This document shows positions 27,329-36,695 of a stretch of DNA of 64,000 bases, piece by piece (within the stretch, counting starts at the first letter, position 1; every line of letters starts with the position of its first letter). This stretch comes from Opitutus sp. GTDB taxonomy: Bacteria; Verrucomicrobiota; Verrucomicrobiia; Opitutales; Opitutaceae. The position numbers were made by a program, and so were the translations under genes. The notes beneath the pieces were generated by a model that worked only from the letters and a program-made list of their open reading frames with translations, was not told the origin of the DNA and searched no databases. Location: contig JANPZY010000001.1 in assembly GCA_024707325.1 (NCBI GenBank), forward strand, positions 682,001 through 746,000, read 5' to 3'.

Positions 27329-28573
27329 TTACAGCGGGACGCCGAGGATTTTTTCGGCGGCGGCTTTGTCGCCACGGCAGGCGTGCAGGACCATCTCGCG
27401 ATACTGCGCTTCCTGTTGCGCGAGGTATTCGGCGAGCGTGGGCCAGCTCTTCATCTCGCGGAGGCGCAGCGGAAGTTGTTCGGAGGTGACGATGCGCGTA
27501 TCGGTCGTGGCCGCGATCTGCGAAACGACCTGGTTGAGTTCGGCGAGATTTCCCGGCCAGCGATAGGTGGCGAGGATCGCGAGGGTGTCGTCGGTGAACT
27601 CGATGAGGCTCGCGTCGAAATTCGGATTCGTGGCCTGCGAAGCGTAGTGTTTGACCAACAGCGGAAGGTCTTCGATGCGCTCGCGGAGCGACGGCATGTG
27701 CACGGGCAGCGAGGCGACGCGGTAGAAGAGTTCGTCGTGAAACTTGCCCTCGTCGGTGAGCAGTTCGAGGTCGACCGTGGTCGCGCAGATGAGGCGGAAA
27801 CCGTGCGCAGTGTTGCGCAGGACGCTGACGAGCTCCTTTTGCGCAGCGAGCGAGAGATGCTCGAGATGCTGGAGGAAGAGCGTGCCGCCCTTGGCCTGGC
27901 GGACCCAGTTGCCGCCTTCGCCGTTCTCGCCGAGGAGGCCTTCGCGAATGTGCGCTTCAGACGCGAGGGCGCAGTCGACGCGGATGAATTGATTATCGGT
28001 GGCGCCGAGCGCTTCGTGGAGCAGCTCCGCGACCATGAGCTTGCCGGTGCCGGCTTCGCCCATGAGGAGCACAGGCGTGCGCGCGGCGGCGAGTTTGCGG
28101 ATCTGCTGGATGAGGCGGCGAACGACCGCGCTCTGGCCGACGATGCGGGCCTCGATATCGCCCTGTTTCACGGCCGACGCGGCGCCGCTCGCGGCCTGCT
28201 CGCTTTGGAAATCCTTGAACTCGATGCCGCGGCGGAGCGTGGCGATCAGTTCGTCCACGCGGAATGGTTTTTGCAGGTAATCAAACGCCCCGAACTTCAG
28301 TGCCTGCACCGCGCTCTCGGTGGAGGCGTAGGCGGTCATGATGACGACGATGGCGTTGGGATCGTAGGCCTTCAGCTGCTTGAGCAGCGTGATGCCGTCC
28401 ATCGGCTTCATGTCGATGTCGGCCAGCACGAGGTCGAACTTCTCCGTCTTGTAACGGGCGAGCGCCTTTTCGCCATCCGTGGCGAAGGCGGTCTGGAAGC
28501 CGGTCGGCTGGATGACGGCGCCGAGCATCTCGTGGATCGAGAGCAGGTCGTCGACGATGAGGACAGAAGGCAT
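27329..28573 (-). CDS. NtrC-like response regulator with degenerate AAA+ domain
   Basis: From ATG 28573 (MPSVLIVDDLLSIHEML) about 414 residues. The receiver domain is complete (VDD, FDLVLADIDMKPMDG with the phospho-Asp, MTAY and LQKPF). The following sigma-54-activator-type AAA+ domain is eroded: Walker A reads GEAGTGKL without the Ser/Thr, the GAFTGA loop is missing, and the Walker B position reads TLFLQHLEHL without the acidic pair. LRERIEDLPLL and YRWPGNLAELNQV remain. The C-terminus stops at AAAEKILGVPL, within what would be the first half of a Fis-type HTH. It is probably not a sigma-54 activator and may act by protein contact. The adjacent pilC suggests a link to pili. Confidence 0.82.
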   Translation of the reverse strand: MPSVLIVDDLLSIHEMLGAVIQPTGFQTAFATDGEKALARYKTEKFDLVLADIDMKPMDGITLLKQLKAYDPNAIVVIMTAYASTESAVQALKFGAFDYLQKPFRVDELIATLRRGIEFKDFQSEQAASGAASAVKQGDIEARIVGQSAVVRRLIQQIRKLAAARTPVLLMGEAGTGKLMVAELLHEALGATDNQFIRVDCALASEAHIREGLLGENGEGGNWVRQAKGGTLFLQHLEHLSLAAQKELVSVLRNTAHGFRLICATTVDLELLTDEGKFHDELFYRVASLPVHMPSLRERIEDLPLLVKHYASQATNPNFDASLIEFTDDTLAILATYRWPGNLAELNQVVSQIAATTDTRIVTSEQLPLRLREMKSWPTLAEYLAQQEAQYREMVLHACRGDKAAAEKILGVPL

Positions 28574-28633
28574 GAGTGGATATATACGTCCGACGGACGG
28601 GCGGGAAGTCAACCGGACGCGCGAGGCAAGAGG

Positions 28634-29815
28634 CTATTGCAAGCCGCCTGCCACAGCTCCGAGTTGGAAGATCGGAAGGAACATCGCCATGACGATGCCG
28701 CCGACCACCACGCCGAGAAAGACGATGAGCATAGGCTCGATGAGCGAGGTCAGCGCGGCCACCGTCGCTTCGCACTCCACGTCGTAGAAATCGGAAATCT
28801 TGGTCATCATGCCGTCCACGTTGCCCGTGGATTCGCCGGCCTTGACCATGTGTTTCATCATCGGCGGGAAGAACGGATTGGCCGCGAGCACTTCGGAAAC
28901 TTGTCCGCCCTGGCTGACGTGGCGCGAGATGTCGGTGCACGCGTCCTCGATCTGCACGCGACCGCTGGCCGCGGACACGATCTCGAGCGTGCGGAGGATC
29001 GGCACACCGGAGCGGATGAGCGTGGCGTAGGTGCGGCAGAAACGGGAGAGCGCGATCTTGTGGATCAGGTTGCCGAAAATCGGCGCCTTCACGAGGAACT
29101 GGTCCTTCTGGCGGCGACCAGCGGGCGTCGCGGTGTATTTGCCGAGCAACCACCAGCCCACCCAGCAGCCGAGGAGGAGCGCCCACCACCAGGCCTTCAT
29201 GAAATCGGACAGATCGATCAGGAACTGCGTGGGCGCGGGCAGCTTCGCGCCAAAGTCCGCGAACATTTCCGCGAACACCGGAATGACGAAGATGAGCAGC
29301 ACGTTCACCAACGCGACCGCGAGACCGATGACCGCGATCGGATAAGTCATCGCGGACTTTACCTTCTTGGTAAGTTTGACCGTGGACTCGAAGTAGCTCG
29401 CGACCTTGCCGAGAATTTCCGCGAGGCCGCCGCTCGCTTCACCAGCCTCCACCATGGAAATGAAGAGCGAGTTGAAGGCGTTCGGGAATTTCTTCACCGC
29501 CGAGGAAAAGGAATTGCCCGAAGAAATATCCAGACGGACGTCGCGGATGATGATGCGGAAACAGGGATCCTCCGTCTGATCCTGCAGCGCTTCGAGACAT
29601 TGCACGAGCGGCAGACCGGCGGTGAGCAGCGACGCGAGCTGCTGGGTGAAAATGGCGAGCTCGCCGAGCGGCAGCTTGTATTTCTGAGCTTTGCGCTCGA
29701 GCGCCTTTTGCTTCGCGAGTTCCTGCGCCGCCTTGACGTTCAGCCCTGACTTTTTGCCTCCGTTGTGACGGGCCAGCGCGCCCGCAGAAGAGGCAGCTGA
29801 AGAAAGTTGAGCCAT
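28634..29815 (-). CDS. pilC: Type IV pilus / type II secretion inner-membrane platform protein
   Basis: About 393 residues from ATG 29815 (MAQLSSAASSAGALARHN). It has two GspF domains (LAIFTQQLASLLTAGLPLVQCLEAL and LSRFCRTYATLIRSGVPILRTLEI), each followed by FFxxMxxxxExG-like helices (FISMVEAGEASGGL, MKHMVKAGESTGNV) and the membrane segments MTYPIAVIGLAVALVNVLLIF and IEPMLIVFLGVVVGGIVMAM. It is the platform on which the pilin or pseudopilin motor works. No other pilus gene is in the window, so it could equally be called gspF. The degenerate regulator follows 60 bp downstream. Confidence 0.92.
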   Translation of the reverse strand: MAQLSSAASSAGALARHNGGKKSGLNVKAAQELAKQKALERKAQKYKLPLGELAIFTQQLASLLTAGLPLVQCLEALQDQTEDPCFRIIIRDVRLDISSGNSFSSAVKKFPNAFNSLFISMVEAGEASGGLAEILGKVASYFESTVKLTKKVKSAMTYPIAVIGLAVALVNVLLIFVIPVFAEMFADFGAKLPAPTQFLIDLSDFMKAWWWALLLGCWVGWWLLGKYTATPAGRRQKDQFLVKAPIFGNLIHKIALSRFCRTYATLIRSGVPILRTLEIVSAASGRVQIEDACTDISRHVSQGGQVSEVLAANPFFPPMMKHMVKAGESTGNVDGMMTKISDFYDVECEATVAALTSLIEPMLIVFLGVVVGGIVMAMFLPIFQLGAVAGGLQ

Positions 29816-29993
29816 GCTGCGAGGAAAGAGCACGCATTGACGCTCGCAATCCCTTTTCGACCTGAGGTTAGTAAAAATCCCGCTAGACGTATCAGCGTTT
29901 ATCCGCGGTCGTGCGGGCACCGTTGCGCTTTCGACAACCGAACACAGGCTTGACCCTGCTGACGCGTCACAGCGAAGCTCTCCCTCACGCCTC

Positions 29994-30067
29994 GCGGGTG
30001 TAGTTTAGTGGCAAAACTCCTCTCTTCCAAAGAGGTATCGTCGGTTCGATTCCGTCCACCCGCTCCA
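29994..30067 (+). tRNA. tRNA-Gly (anticodon UCC)
   Basis: Acceptor GCGGGTG/CACCCGC, anticodon stem CCTCT/AGAGG around loop CTTCCAA (anticodon TCC), T-arm with GGTTCGATTCC, and an encoded TCCA 3' end. Confidence 0.96.
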
Positions 30068-30164
30068 GCCTTTGCGCCGGCCCTCTCCGAGGTCGAGATT
30101 GCGCCGCGACGGGCGATCGCCACCGTGCCTGTCGATCGACTCCCCCTCCCCGGCCTTCGCTCCC

Positions 30165-31460
30165 ATGCCCGCTCCTTTTCAAACCGTCGCCCCCACCGGA
30201 TCGGCCGTCAGCGACGCCGCGGTTCAACAACTCATCGCGCAGGCCTGCCCCGCCGATGCGTTTCGCGGCCAGCGCGTCCTCCTGATCATCCCCGACGGCA
30301 CGCGCACCGCGCCGGTGGGGCTGATGTTCAAGACGCTTCACGCGCAGCTCGCGCCGGTCGTGAAGAAGTTCGACGTCATGATCGCGCTCGGCACGCATCC
30401 GCCGATGAGCGACGAGGCGATCAACGCGCGCGTCGAGATCACCGCCGAGGAGCGCGCGGGCGTGTATTCAAAAGTTGAATTCATCAATCACGAGTGGGAC
30501 AACCCCGCCGCGCTGCGCGACCTCGGCTCGATCACGGCCGACGAGATTCGCGAACTCTCCGGCGGCCGCTTCGCGATGGATGTGCCGGTGCACATCAACA
30601 AGCGGCTCTTCGACTACGATCGAATCCTCATCTGCGGCCCGGTGTTTCCGCACGAGGTCGTGGGTTTCTCGGGCGGCAACAAATACCTTTTCCCCGGCGT
30701 CGCGGGTCCGGGCATTTTGAACTTCTTCCACTGGCTCGGCGCGGTCGTCACCAATCCGATGATCATCGGCAACAAGTGGACGCCTGTCCGTAAAGTCGTC
30801 GATCGCGCGGGCGCGATGGTCACGGTGCCGAAGCTCTGCTTCTGCATGGTCGTGCGCGGCGAAGGCCAGCTCGCGGGACTTTTCGCCGGCACGCCCGAGG
30901 AGGCGTGGGACTCCGCCAGCGAACTCTCGCGCGAACTCCACATCACCTACAAGGACCGGCCGTTTCACACCGTGCTGTCGTGCGCGCCGAAGATGTATGA
31001 CGAGCTCTGGGTCGGCGGAAAATGCATGTATAAACTCGAGCCGATCGTGGCCGACGGCGGCGAACTCATCATCTACGCGCCGCACATCCGCGAAGTCTCG
31101 GTCGTGCACGGCCGCACGATCGAACGCATCGGCTACCACTGCGTGGATTATTTCCTGAAGCAGTGGGACAAGTTCAAACACGAGCCGTGGGGCACCCTCG
31201 CCCACTCGACCCACGTGCACGGTATTGGAACTTTCGATACAGCCACCGGCGTCGAAACACCGCGCGTGCGCGTCACGCTCGCCACCGGCATTCCACGCGA
31301 GGTCTGCGAGCGCATCAATCTCGGCTATCGCGACTGGCGCACGATCCATCCGGAGGCCTACGCGGACCGCGAGCACGAGGGCGTTTTCTACGAGCCCAAG
31401 GCCGGCGAACGCCTCTACCATCTGCGCCAAAAACCCAAGTGGGCCGGCGGAGAAACGTAA
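30165..31460 (+). CDS. LarA-like nickel-dependent racemase/epimerase family protein
   Basis: About 431 residues from ATG 30165 (MPAPFQTVAPTGSAV); an earlier in-frame codon at 30072 overlaps the end of the tRNA region and is rejected. Family signatures of lactate racemase (LarA, DUF2088) are visible: LLIIPDGTRTAP, IALGTHPPMSDEAI (first active-site His), and GPVFPHEVVGFSGGNKYLFPG, which holds the second His and the Lys used with the nickel-pincer cofactor. The larB, larC and larE cofactor genes are not in the window, and the substrate may be a 2-hydroxy acid other than lactate. Confidence 0.85.
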   Translation: MPAPFQTVAPTGSAVSDAAVQQLIAQACPADAFRGQRVLLIIPDGTRTAPVGLMFKTLHAQLAPVVKKFDVMIALGTHPPMSDEAINARVEITAEERAGVYSKVEFINHEWDNPAALRDLGSITADEIRELSGGRFAMDVPVHINKRLFDYDRILICGPVFPHEVVGFSGGNKYLFPGVAGPGILNFFHWLGAVVTNPMIIGNKWTPVRKVVDRAGAMVTVPKLCFCMVVRGEGQLAGLFAGTPEEAWDSASELSRELHITYKDRPFHTVLSCAPKMYDELWVGGKCMYKLEPIVADGGELIIYAPHIREVSVVHGRTIERIGYHCVDYFLKQWDKFKHEPWGTLAHSTHVHGIGTFDTATGVETPRVRVTLATGIPREVCERINLGYRDWRTIHPEAYADREHEGVFYEPKAGERLYHLRQKPKWAGGET

Positions 31461-31473
31461 GCGTAGCGCCGCC

Positions 31474-32190
31474 GTGAATCTGATCCTCTTCGACCGCGAC
31501 GAAACCGAGCGTCCGCTGCCGCGACACGATCCGCGCGCCCGCCACATCCTCAACGTGCTGCGCCGCACGCCGGGCCAGACGTTCGACGTCGGACTCGTCA
31601 ACGGCCCGAAAGGAAAAGCCGAACTCGTCGCGTTCACCGACGATGTCCTGACGCTGCGCTTCACGTGGCAGGACTCGGTCCCGACACAGGAGCGAATCAC
31701 GCTGATCGTCGGCCTGCCCCGTCCGCAAACCGCGCGCGACATCCTTCGCGACGCGAGCACGCTCGGCGCGTCCGCGCTGCACTTCGTGCGCACCGATCGA
31801 GGCGAATCCAGCTACGCGCAAAGCACGCTTTGGAGCAGCGGCGAATGGGCGCGCCACGTGCGCACGGGCGTCGAGCAAGCCTTCGAAACACATCTGCCTG
31901 AGGTCACACACGGCCGCTCGCTGGCCGACGTGATCGCATCGCTTCCCTCCGACTCCGCACGCATCGCGCTCGACAACTACGAGTCGCCCGTCCGCCTCGG
32001 AGAATGTCAACTATTGGTTGACAATGTCGTTCTCGCGATCGGCTCGGAGCGCGGATGGTCGCCGGCGGAGCGCGCGCGGTTGCGTGCGTCGGGCTTTCGT
32101 TTCGCGCATCTCGGCCCGCGCGTGCTGCGCACCGAAACCGCGTGCATCGCTGCGCTCACGCTCGTGCGCGCGCAGTTGGGTTTGCTCTAG
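31474..32190 (+). CDS. rsmE: RsmE-family 16S rRNA m3U1498 methyltransferase
   Basis: 238 residues from GTG 31474 (VNLILFDRDETERPLPRHDPRA). The N-terminal PUA-like part (HILNVLRRTPGQTFDVGLVNG) is followed by a SPOUT fold: LIVGLPRPQTARDILRDASTLGASALHFVRTDRGE and the knot motif VVLAIGSERGWSPAERARLRA with LGPRVLRTETACIAAL. This matches RsmE, which methylates N3 of U1498 in 16S rRNA. It starts 13 bp after the larA-like gene and is probably co-transcribed. An upstream extension of the same frame is only a shadow. Confidence 0.9.
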   Translation: MNLILFDRDETERPLPRHDPRARHILNVLRRTPGQTFDVGLVNGPKGKAELVAFTDDVLTLRFTWQDSVPTQERITLIVGLPRPQTARDILRDASTLGASALHFVRTDRGESSYAQSTLWSSGEWARHVRTGVEQAFETHLPEVTHGRSLADVIASLPSDSARIALDNYESPVRLGECQLLVDNVVLAIGSERGWSPAERARLRASGFRFAHLGPRVLRTETACIAALTLVRAQLGLL

Positions 32191-32251
32191 AACGGGCGCT
32201 GCGTAGCGGATGTCTCGAAGAGACGTCCCGTCCGAATCGTTCTCGAGCGAA

Positions 32252-32827
32252 TCACGCGCCCGCGTTTTCGCTGCGGCGGAAAAATGACGCGGTCGGCTGG
32301 CGCGCGCCTTTGCCGAGGCGTTTCAGGCAGGTCCAACCCTCCGGCGCGATTTCGAGTTCGCCCGGCATCTCGAACACCACGAGCAGGTCCGGCTGAGCGG
32401 CGGCGAGCTCCGTAAGTTTCGCGAAGAGCGGCGGAACGACCTCCGTGATAATTTCGTAGGGCGGATCGATAAACACGAGATCCGGCACGCCGCCGCTGGT
32501 CGGCACCGCGAGCGCGTCCACCTGCAGCACCTGCACACCCGTCGGCGCACGACCGAGACTCTTGCACACGGCCGCGAGATTCTGCCGCACACAGGCCGCA
32601 GCCTTGGCGTTCTTTTCGACGAACGTGCCGCCCACCGCGCCGCGACTCAGCGCCTCAAGGCCATACGCGCCGCTGCCCGCAAACAAATCGAGAAACACTG
32701 CGCCGGACACACGCGCGCCGAGACTCGAAAACACCGCCTGCCGCATGCCATCGGTCGCGGGCCGCACGGCGTCGCCTTTTGGCACCATGAGCGTGATGCC
32801 ACGCGCCGCTCCGCCGCTTATGCGCAT
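32252..32827 (-). CDS. rsmD: 16S rRNA (guanine966-N2)-methyltransferase
   Basis: 191 residues with the RsmD pattern: MRISGGAARGITL, RPATDGMRQAVFSSL (the 'RPT.d.vre.lFn.L' block), FLDLFAGSGAYGLEALSRGA (SAM binding) and FIDPPYEI (the DPPY catalytic motif). It methylates G966 in the 30S head. It lies convergent with rsmE, so two 16S modification genes are neighbours on opposite strands. Confidence 0.94.
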   Translation of the reverse strand: MRISGGAARGITLMVPKGDAVRPATDGMRQAVFSSLGARVSGAVFLDLFAGSGAYGLEALSRGAVGGTFVEKNAKAAACVRQNLAAVCKSLGRAPTGVQVLQVDALAVPTSGGVPDLVFIDPPYEIITEVVPPLFAKLTELAAAQPDLLVVFEMPGELEIAPEGWTCLKRLGKGARQPTASFFRRSENAGA

Positions 32828-32890
32828 GGGACTGCCTTTCGCTGAGAAGTTTGCGGAAAACTGCGTCGTGAATTCATAAACGCGACTCCG

Positions 32891-33856
32891 ATGTCACTGC
32901 CGCCGTCCGACCACTTCAACGGGAAAACCTTCTTCAACCGCGACCACGTGAACCGCTCGTTCGTGGATGTCTGGCGGTGGAAACGGACGAGTCGTCCCGC
33001 GCGTTGGCCCACACTCGTCCCGCTTGTGCCGCAACCCGCGCCACCTTCGGCGCGCGGCGACGAGATCGTGATCACGTGGATCGGACACGCGACGTTTCTG
33101 CTGCAAACCACGCGGGGAAATTTCCTCACGGATCCGCAATTTTCCCAGCGCTGCGGCCCTTTCGGTCTGCTCGGTCCGAAACGCGTGCAACCGCCCGGCC
33201 TCGCGCTCTCCGCGCTGCCGCGCATCGACGCGATTCTGCTCAGCCACGACCACTACGATCATTGCGATCTCGCGTCGCTGCGCTGGCTGGCGCGGCGCGA
33301 TCAGCCACGCGTGATCACCGGGCTCGGCATGCGTTCTCTCGTGGCGCGAGCCGGACTCACGCGCGTGGACGAACTGGACTGGTGGCAGCAGTATCCACTT
33401 TCCGGTGACGCCACCGCGACCTTCACGCCCGCGCGCCACTGGAGCAACCGGCTCAGCGGCCGACGCAACGCCCGGCTCTGGGGTGGTTTTCACCTGCGCC
33501 TCGGCCGCACGACTGCCTGGTTCGTCGGCGACAGCGGTTACGATACAGAATTGTTTCACCGCATCCGCGAAAAACTCGGCGCCCCCGACGTCGCCATGAT
33601 TCCGATCGGTGCCTACGAGCCTCGGTGGTTCATGGCCGCGCAGCACTGCAATCCGGAAGAAGCGGTGCGTATCCACCTCGATGTCGGCGCCCGGCTCAGC
33701 CTCGCGATGCACTGGGGCACGTGGCAGCTCACCGACGAGGGGCGCGAGGATCCGCCGCGAGCGCTCCATATCGCTCGCGAGTTATATCACGTTTCACCTG
33801 AGCATTTTCATACGCTCGAGGCAGGCGGTTCGGTTGTGGTGGACGCCGCACAGTAG
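32891..33856 (+). CDS. MBL-fold metallo-hydrolase (NAPE-PLD/UlaG-like)
   Basis: 321 residues. Metal-binding motifs: ITWIGHATFLLQ, LTDPQFSQRCGPF, LLSHDHYDHCDL (HxHxDH), an ARHWSNR His, WFVGDSGYDTELF, and a late AMHWGTW His. The set and the N-terminal PP..HFNG..FFN opening are those of the group with N-acyl-phosphatidylethanolamine phospholipase D-like and UlaG-like hydrolases. The substrate may be a phospholipid or lactone; it cannot be assigned. It is divergent from rsmD. Confidence 0.88.
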   Translation: MSLPPSDHFNGKTFFNRDHVNRSFVDVWRWKRTSRPARWPTLVPLVPQPAPPSARGDEIVITWIGHATFLLQTTRGNFLTDPQFSQRCGPFGLLGPKRVQPPGLALSALPRIDAILLSHDHYDHCDLASLRWLARRDQPRVITGLGMRSLVARAGLTRVDELDWWQQYPLSGDATATFTPARHWSNRLSGRRNARLWGGFHLRLGRTTAWFVGDSGYDTELFHRIREKLGAPDVAMIPIGAYEPRWFMAAQHCNPEEAVRIHLDVGARLSLAMHWGTWQLTDEGREDPPRALHIARELYHVSPEHFHTLEAGGSVVVDAAQ

Positions 33857-33997
33857 TCCGCCCACAAAGCAGCCATTTACAAAAGAAACTCCCTTCCCGC
33901 GCTTCGGCGGAACAATCTTTCACCACCCAGTCCAACCACTGTTCGCACGGCATCTTGCCAAAGACCGGGCACCCGTTAGCCTCCTAACTAATTTTGC

Positions 33998-34774
33998 ATG
34001 CTGCAATCCGTTGGACAGAACGTGCTGGCCGCCATCGGTGAACTCGGGGACCTCACCCGCTTCACGACGAAGTCGTTCGTGGCCATCCCGGCCACACCGC
34101 GACTCGGCCGGCGCGTCGTGCGCGCGATCTTCGAACAGGGTGTCCGCTGCGTGCCCGTGATCCTGATCGTCGGGTTGTTCACGGGGTTGGTCCTTGGTCT
34201 CCAAGGTTACTATGTGCTCGCCCGCTTCGGCTCCGAGAGCCTGCTCGGCACGCTCGTCTCTCTCACGCTGACGCGCGAACTGGCGCCTGTGCTCGCCGCA
34301 CTCATGATCGTTGGGCAGGCCGGCTCCGCGCTCGCGGCGGAACTCGGCATCCAGCGCAACAGCGAGCAAATCGACGCGCTCGAGACGATGGGCGTCGATC
34401 CGCACGGTTACCTGATCGCACCGCGCTTGCTCTCGGCGCTGCTGGTGTATCCGGTGCTCACGTCGTTTTTTACGCTGATTGGTCTGGTCGGCGGCTGGCT
34501 CTCCGGCTCGCTGCTCCTCGCGCTCGATGGCAACGTCTACTGGTCCGCGGTGTTTCGCGCGGTCGATCCGGTGGACGTTCGCGAGTGCCTGGTGAAAGCT
34601 CTCGTCTTCGGCGTGCTCACGACCGCGATCTGCGCGCACAACGGCTTCTACGCCAACCGCCGCTCCGGTGCGACCGGTGCCCGCGCGGTGAGCGCGTCCA
34701 CCACGCGCGCCGTTGTTTACTCGAGCATCGTGGTGCTTGCGGCGGACTACGTCATCACCTCCCTCCTCGTATGA
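33998..34774 (+). CDS. mlaE: Mla-type ABC transporter permease
   Basis: 258 residues with five membrane helices and the MlaE/permease signature (IEQGVRCVPVILIVGLFTGLVLGLQ... is seen as CVPVILIVGLFTGLVLGLQG; ELAPVLAALMIVGQAGSALAAELG; NSEQIDALETMGVDPHGYL). It forms the inner-membrane core of the MlaFEDB-like phospholipid transporter that maintains outer-membrane asymmetry. First gene of mlaE-F-D-C-A. Its stop overlaps the ATG of mlaF. No mlaB (STAS) gene is found in the cluster. Confidence 0.94.
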   Translation: MLQSVGQNVLAAIGELGDLTRFTTKSFVAIPATPRLGRRVVRAIFEQGVRCVPVILIVGLFTGLVLGLQGYYVLARFGSESLLGTLVSLTLTRELAPVLAALMIVGQAGSALAAELGIQRNSEQIDALETMGVDPHGYLIAPRLLSALLVYPVLTSFFTLIGLVGGWLSGSLLLALDGNVYWSAVFRAVDPVDVRECLVKALVFGVLTTAICAHNGFYANRRSGATGARAVSASTTRAVVYSSIVVLAADYVITSLLV

Positions 34775-35580
34775 GCGCCGCGAACGAACTCCTTCTCGAC
34801 GTTCGCGGAGTCCGCAAGGTCTTCGGCGATCAAGTGGTCCTCGACTCGGTCGACCTGCAGGTCCGCCGCGGCACGATTGTCACGATTCTCGGCAAAAGCG
34901 GCACGGGCAAATCCGTCCTGCTCAAATGCGTGGCCGGCATCCTGCGGCCCGACGCGGGCGAGATCCGCTTCGACGACCACGTGCTCGATGCGGCCAACGC
35001 GACCGCGCGCGCGGAATTCCGCCGGCGCTGCAGCTATCTTTTCCAGAGCAACGCACTCTTCGATTCGCTCACCGCGCTGGAAAACGTCGGCCTCCCGCTC
35101 GAGCAGACCACGAAGCTTTCCGACCGCGAAGTGCGCGAGCGCGCCCGCGCCGCTCTGGCGCGACTCGATCTGGAGAAATTCGCCGATCGTTATCCGGGCC
35201 AGATGTCCGGCGGCATGCAGAAGCGCCTCGCGCTCGCCCGCGCGATCGTGACGCATCCCGAACTCGTGCTCTTCGACGAGCCCACCGCCGGCCTCGATCC
35301 GATCCGACGCAACTCCGTCTTCGAGATGATCGTGCGTTATCAGCGCGAGTTTGATTTCACCGCGCTGGTCGTCACGCACGATGTGCCCGAGGCACTCGCC
35401 GCGAGCGATCAGGTGGCGCTGCTCGACGGCGGTCGCGTGCGTTTCGCCGGCGCGCCCGCGGAGTTCGCGCGCTCCACCGATTCCTTTGTCACCACGTTCC
35501 GCGACAGCGCCGCGGCTCTCACTGCCTCCCTCGCCGCCCTGCGCTCGGGCGCGACCGCCAACTCCGAATCTCTCGCATGA
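34771..35580 (+). CDS. mlaF: Mla-type ABC transporter ATPase
   Basis: 269 residues from ATG 34771, which overlaps the mlaE stop (ATGA). Walker [10 protein letters not shown]-loop [21 protein letters not shown], signature [16 protein letters not shown], Walker [14 protein letters not shown] and the H-loop [14 protein letters not shown] are all present. It energises lipid movement through MlaE/MlaD. The LFQ.nALFDSLT.lENV segment is characteristic of MlaF rather than other ABC importers. Confidence 0.95.
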   Translation: MSAANELLLDVRGVRKVFGDQVVLDSVDLQVRRGTIVTILGKSGTGKSVLLKCVAGILRPDAGEIRFDDHVLDAANATARAEFRRRCSYLFQSNALFDSLTALENVGLPLEQTTKLSDREVRERARAALARLDLEKFADRYPGQMSGGMQKRLALARAIVTHPELVLFDEPTAGLDPIRRNSVFEMIVRYQREFDFTALVVTHDVPEALAASDQVALLDGGRVRFAGAPAEFARSTDSFVTTFRDSAAALTASLAALRSGATANSESLA

Positions 35581-36056
35581 AATCGTCCAAGCTCGAGCTC
35601 GCCGTGGGCACCTTCGTTTTGGTCGGCCTCGCCGCCATCGTTTACCTCGCGCTGAAGATCGGCGCCGGCGCCCTCATCGGCAGCGACACCTATGTCGTGA
35701 AAGCACGTTTTTCGAACATTGGCGGGCTCAACACCGGCAGCAGCGTGGTCATCTCGGGCGTCACCGTGGGCCGCATCGAATCCATTTCTCTCGATCAAAA
35801 CTTCGCCGCCATCGTCGAGCTGCGCATCCGCAAGGACGTGCAACTCCCGAGCGACACGATCGCTTCGATCCGCACGAGCGGCCTCATCGGCGACAAGTTC
35901 CTCGCGCTCTCTCCGGGCGGCGACGAAGAAACCATTCCCCCCGGCGGCCTCATCACCGAGACCGAGTCCGCCGTCGACCTCGAGTCGCTCATCAGCCGCT
36001 TTGCTTTCGGTAACGTCCAGAAGGACAAGGAGCCCGCCCCGGCACCCTCGCAGTAG
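35577..36056 (+). CDS. mlaD: MlaD/MCE-domain lipid-binding subunit
   Basis: 159 residues: an N-terminal transmembrane helix (LAVGTFVLVGLAAIVYLAL) then one MCE domain (YVVKARFSNIGGLNTGSSVVI, SGVTVGRIESISLD, IRTSGLIGDKFLALSPGG). The single MCE domain with a short C-terminal Pro/Ala tail is the MlaD type that forms a hexameric ring in the periplasm. The start codon overlaps the mlaF stop (ATGA). Confidence 0.95.
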   Translation: MKSSKLELAVGTFVLVGLAAIVYLALKIGAGALIGSDTYVVKARFSNIGGLNTGSSVVISGVTVGRIESISLDQNFAAIVELRIRKDVQLPSDTIASIRTSGLIGDKFLALSPGGDEETIPPGGLITETESAVDLESLISRFAFGNVQKDKEPAPAPSQ

Positions 36057-36076
36057 CCCCACGCAGCTCTCACACC

Positions 36077-36694
36077 ATGCAAACATTCCGCCTGCTCGCG
36101 CCATCTGCCGCGATCGTCGCCGCCCTCTTGACCGGGGCGTCCGCCGTCGCCGCTCCCGCCACGGATCCGCAGAGTTTTCTGCGCGGCGCCGTGGATGAGG
36201 TTCTCGCCGTCGTTTACGCGCCCGATCCCGGCTCTCAGCCGCTCTCGGTTCGCGTGCGTCCGCTGCTCGAGAAACACTTCACCGCTGAAGGCATCACGCG
36301 CCGCGCCGTCGGCCCGGGCTGGCGTCAGTTCACGCCCGCGCAGCAGAAGCGCACGGTCGAGCTGTTCTTCGATCTCGTGCTGCGCACCTACGCCGATCGG
36401 TTCACGCCGACCGAGAAACCGCGCATCACCTTCGGCGCGACGACCGAGATCGCTGCGAATCGCCGCGAGGTCCAAACGTCGCTCACGTATCAAGGTTCCA
36501 CCTACAGCGTCGCGTATCGCGTCGAGCAGACCGGCGACACGTGGAAGATCTACGACATCGTCATCGAGGGCGTCAGCATGGTCGCCAACTACCGCGCGCA
36601 GCTCGATGCGCTTTTCCAGAAAGGCGGCGCGGCCGAGGTGATTCGCACGCTAGAACAAAAGCTCACCGAATTGGACAACGCAAAATCCGCGTAA
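36077..36694 (+). CDS. mlaC: MlaC-like periplasmic phospholipid-binding protein
   Basis: 205 residues: a signal peptide (MQTFRLLAPSAAIVAALLTG...SAVAAPA) followed by the MlaC/Ttg2D fold (FLRGAVDEVLAVVYAP, EGITRRAVGPGWRQFTPAQQKRTVELFFDLVLRTYADRF, EVQTSLTYQGSTYSVAYRV, WKIYDIVIEGVSMVANYRAQLDALF). It shuttles phospholipids between MlaA at the outer membrane and MlaFED at the inner membrane. Confidence 0.94.
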   Translation: MQTFRLLAPSAAIVAALLTGASAVAAPATDPQSFLRGAVDEVLAVVYAPDPGSQPLSVRVRPLLEKHFTAEGITRRAVGPGWRQFTPAQQKRTVELFFDLVLRTYADRFTPTEKPRITFGATTEIAANRREVQTSLTYQGSTYSVAYRVEQTGDTWKIYDIVIEGVSMVANYRAQLDALFQKGGAAEVIRTLEQKLTELDNAKSA

Positions 36695-36695
36695 C

